Positions 63,363-64,000 of a DNA stretch of 64,000 bases are shown one piece after another. Position 1 is the stretch's first letter. Each line of letters begins with the position of its first letter. This DNA comes from Piscicola geometra (Eukaryota > Annelida > Clitellata > Hirudinida > Piscicolidae), in assembly GCA_943735955.1 (NCBI GenBank), contig OX030956.1, positions 4,068,412 to 4,132,411 on the forward strand, given 5' to 3'. Under the pieces are notes generated by a model. That model saw only the letters and a program-made list of their open reading frames with translations, did no database searches and was not told the origin of the DNA. Both the position numbers and the translations under genes were made by a program.

Positions 63363-63958
63363 AGGTCTGTTCTAAGCAGAGACCTCGACAACAACGATTC
63401 TCTCCTTAAAATCGACTCAGGCAAGTTCGCCTTCAAGATAGCAGAAGTTTTTTACCCGAGACATCGAGAAACGAGAGGGATAAAAAAAACGGACTTTATG
63501 GACAATGTGTCCTCGCAAGAAGACATCGAGTTGAAACGACAAGTCATCAACAAGCAAATAAAACTCTTGGAAGAGGACTACATAAAGATCGTCGAGGCCG
63601 AGAAGGAGTTGAAGAGGATCGAGAGGGAGTTGAAACTGGCCGAGAAGGACCACGTCGACTGGATGAAGGTGAAGCACGACATGGCAGTGTCGCAGAGGGG
63701 CGAGAGGAGGAGCACAAGGATGTCAGCGGACGTTTCGCAGATGTATAGGTTGGTTGAGGAAGAGATTGGAGAATGGTGGTGCGAGGTTTTGTGAAAGTTT
63801 AGGGAATAGATTGGACAATTCTTTTCATATGGTAAAATTGTTTCTTTCATTCAAACAGGTTTGATATTTCAAAACCTTTCAACTTTACAAGTATTCTCGA
63901 ATCTAAAGCTTCGGTTGCAAGCACCAGGATGCTCGTTGACATCAATGGTTTGGAGTAG
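63363..63958 (+). CDS. C-terminal two exons of an unrecognised coiled-coil protein
   Basis: The first visible exon runs from an acceptor near 63362 (TTTTAAAAAG) to 63748 (TAT AG|GTTGGT). The last exon is 63859-63958 and ends in TAG; phases join to give MYRFDISKPFNF. The middle is a charged coiled coil (QINKQIKLL-like heptads, EAEKELKRIERELKLAEKD). The C-terminus is SKASVASTRMLVDINGLE. No start codon is visible in the first exon, so upstream exons are expected but were not located. The open frame seems real because it is GC-richer than its flanks and free of simple repeats. Its function is unknown. Confidence 0.6.
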
Positions 63959-64000
63959 TTGTAGTTGCCTTTAGCTTTAAATAAGATTTTTTATCAATTA

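Noticed and set aside
63348..63794. 148-codon frame starting at TTG and running past 63748
   Set aside because: TTG is not a credible eukaryotic start here. The frame after 63748 is intron, because the splice to 63859 gives a clean in-phase end.

Overview
This is a eukaryotic window, most likely from an invertebrate animal. Genes are split by GT-AG introns. The gene content (a motile-cilium protein, a meiotic TEX11-like protein and an NADH-type glutamate synthase), a TTAGGG-like interstitial repeat, a CR1/L2-type LINE, tRNA-derived SINEs and hAT-type DNA elements all fit that. I cannot name the species. Simple-sequence and minisatellite DNA fills a very large share of the introns and accounts for most long open frames.

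Layout. (1) 718-2870, minus: the first seven coding exons of DRC1 (dynein regulatory complex subunit 1); the gene runs off the left edge. (2) 3081-16260, minus: a TEX11/SPO22(ZIP4)-like meiotic TPR gene. I assembled 26 exons that keep phase throughout and give 894 codons. It ends only about 210 bp upstream of the DRC1 start. A 1,570-bp hAT element with intact ends and an 8-bp target duplication lies in its intron 12. (3) 16261-17299: a roughly 1-kb divergent intergenic region holding a perfect 25-bp-arm palindrome. (4) 17300-55259, plus: a complete fused NADH glutamate synthase of 53 exons (2,154 aa from the preferred start), with amidotransferase, central, FMN/3Fe-4S, GXGXG and NADH/FAD small-subunit parts in the canonical order. 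Its introns carry two more hAT-like non-autonomous elements, two SINE copies and dozens of tandem arrays. (5) 55260-60170: gene-poor sequence with a 225-bp inverted duplication about 3 kb apart, a possible Tc1/mariner-like remnant and a decayed CR1/L2-type LINE. (6) 61026-62540, minus: an uninterrupted 504-codon gene with an N-terminal PTB/PH-like region and a Gln-rich tail. (7) 63363-63958, plus: the last two exons of an unrecognised coiled-coil protein.

The genes do not form a pathway: one serves ciliary motility, one meiotic crossing-over and one nitrogen assimilation. The most notable content is (a) the cleanly assembled 53-exon glutamate synthase and the 26-exon TEX11-like gene, and (b) three intronic hAT-type elements, each with exact terminal inverted repeats and 8-bp duplications. 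Each of these carries its own iterated subterminal motif.
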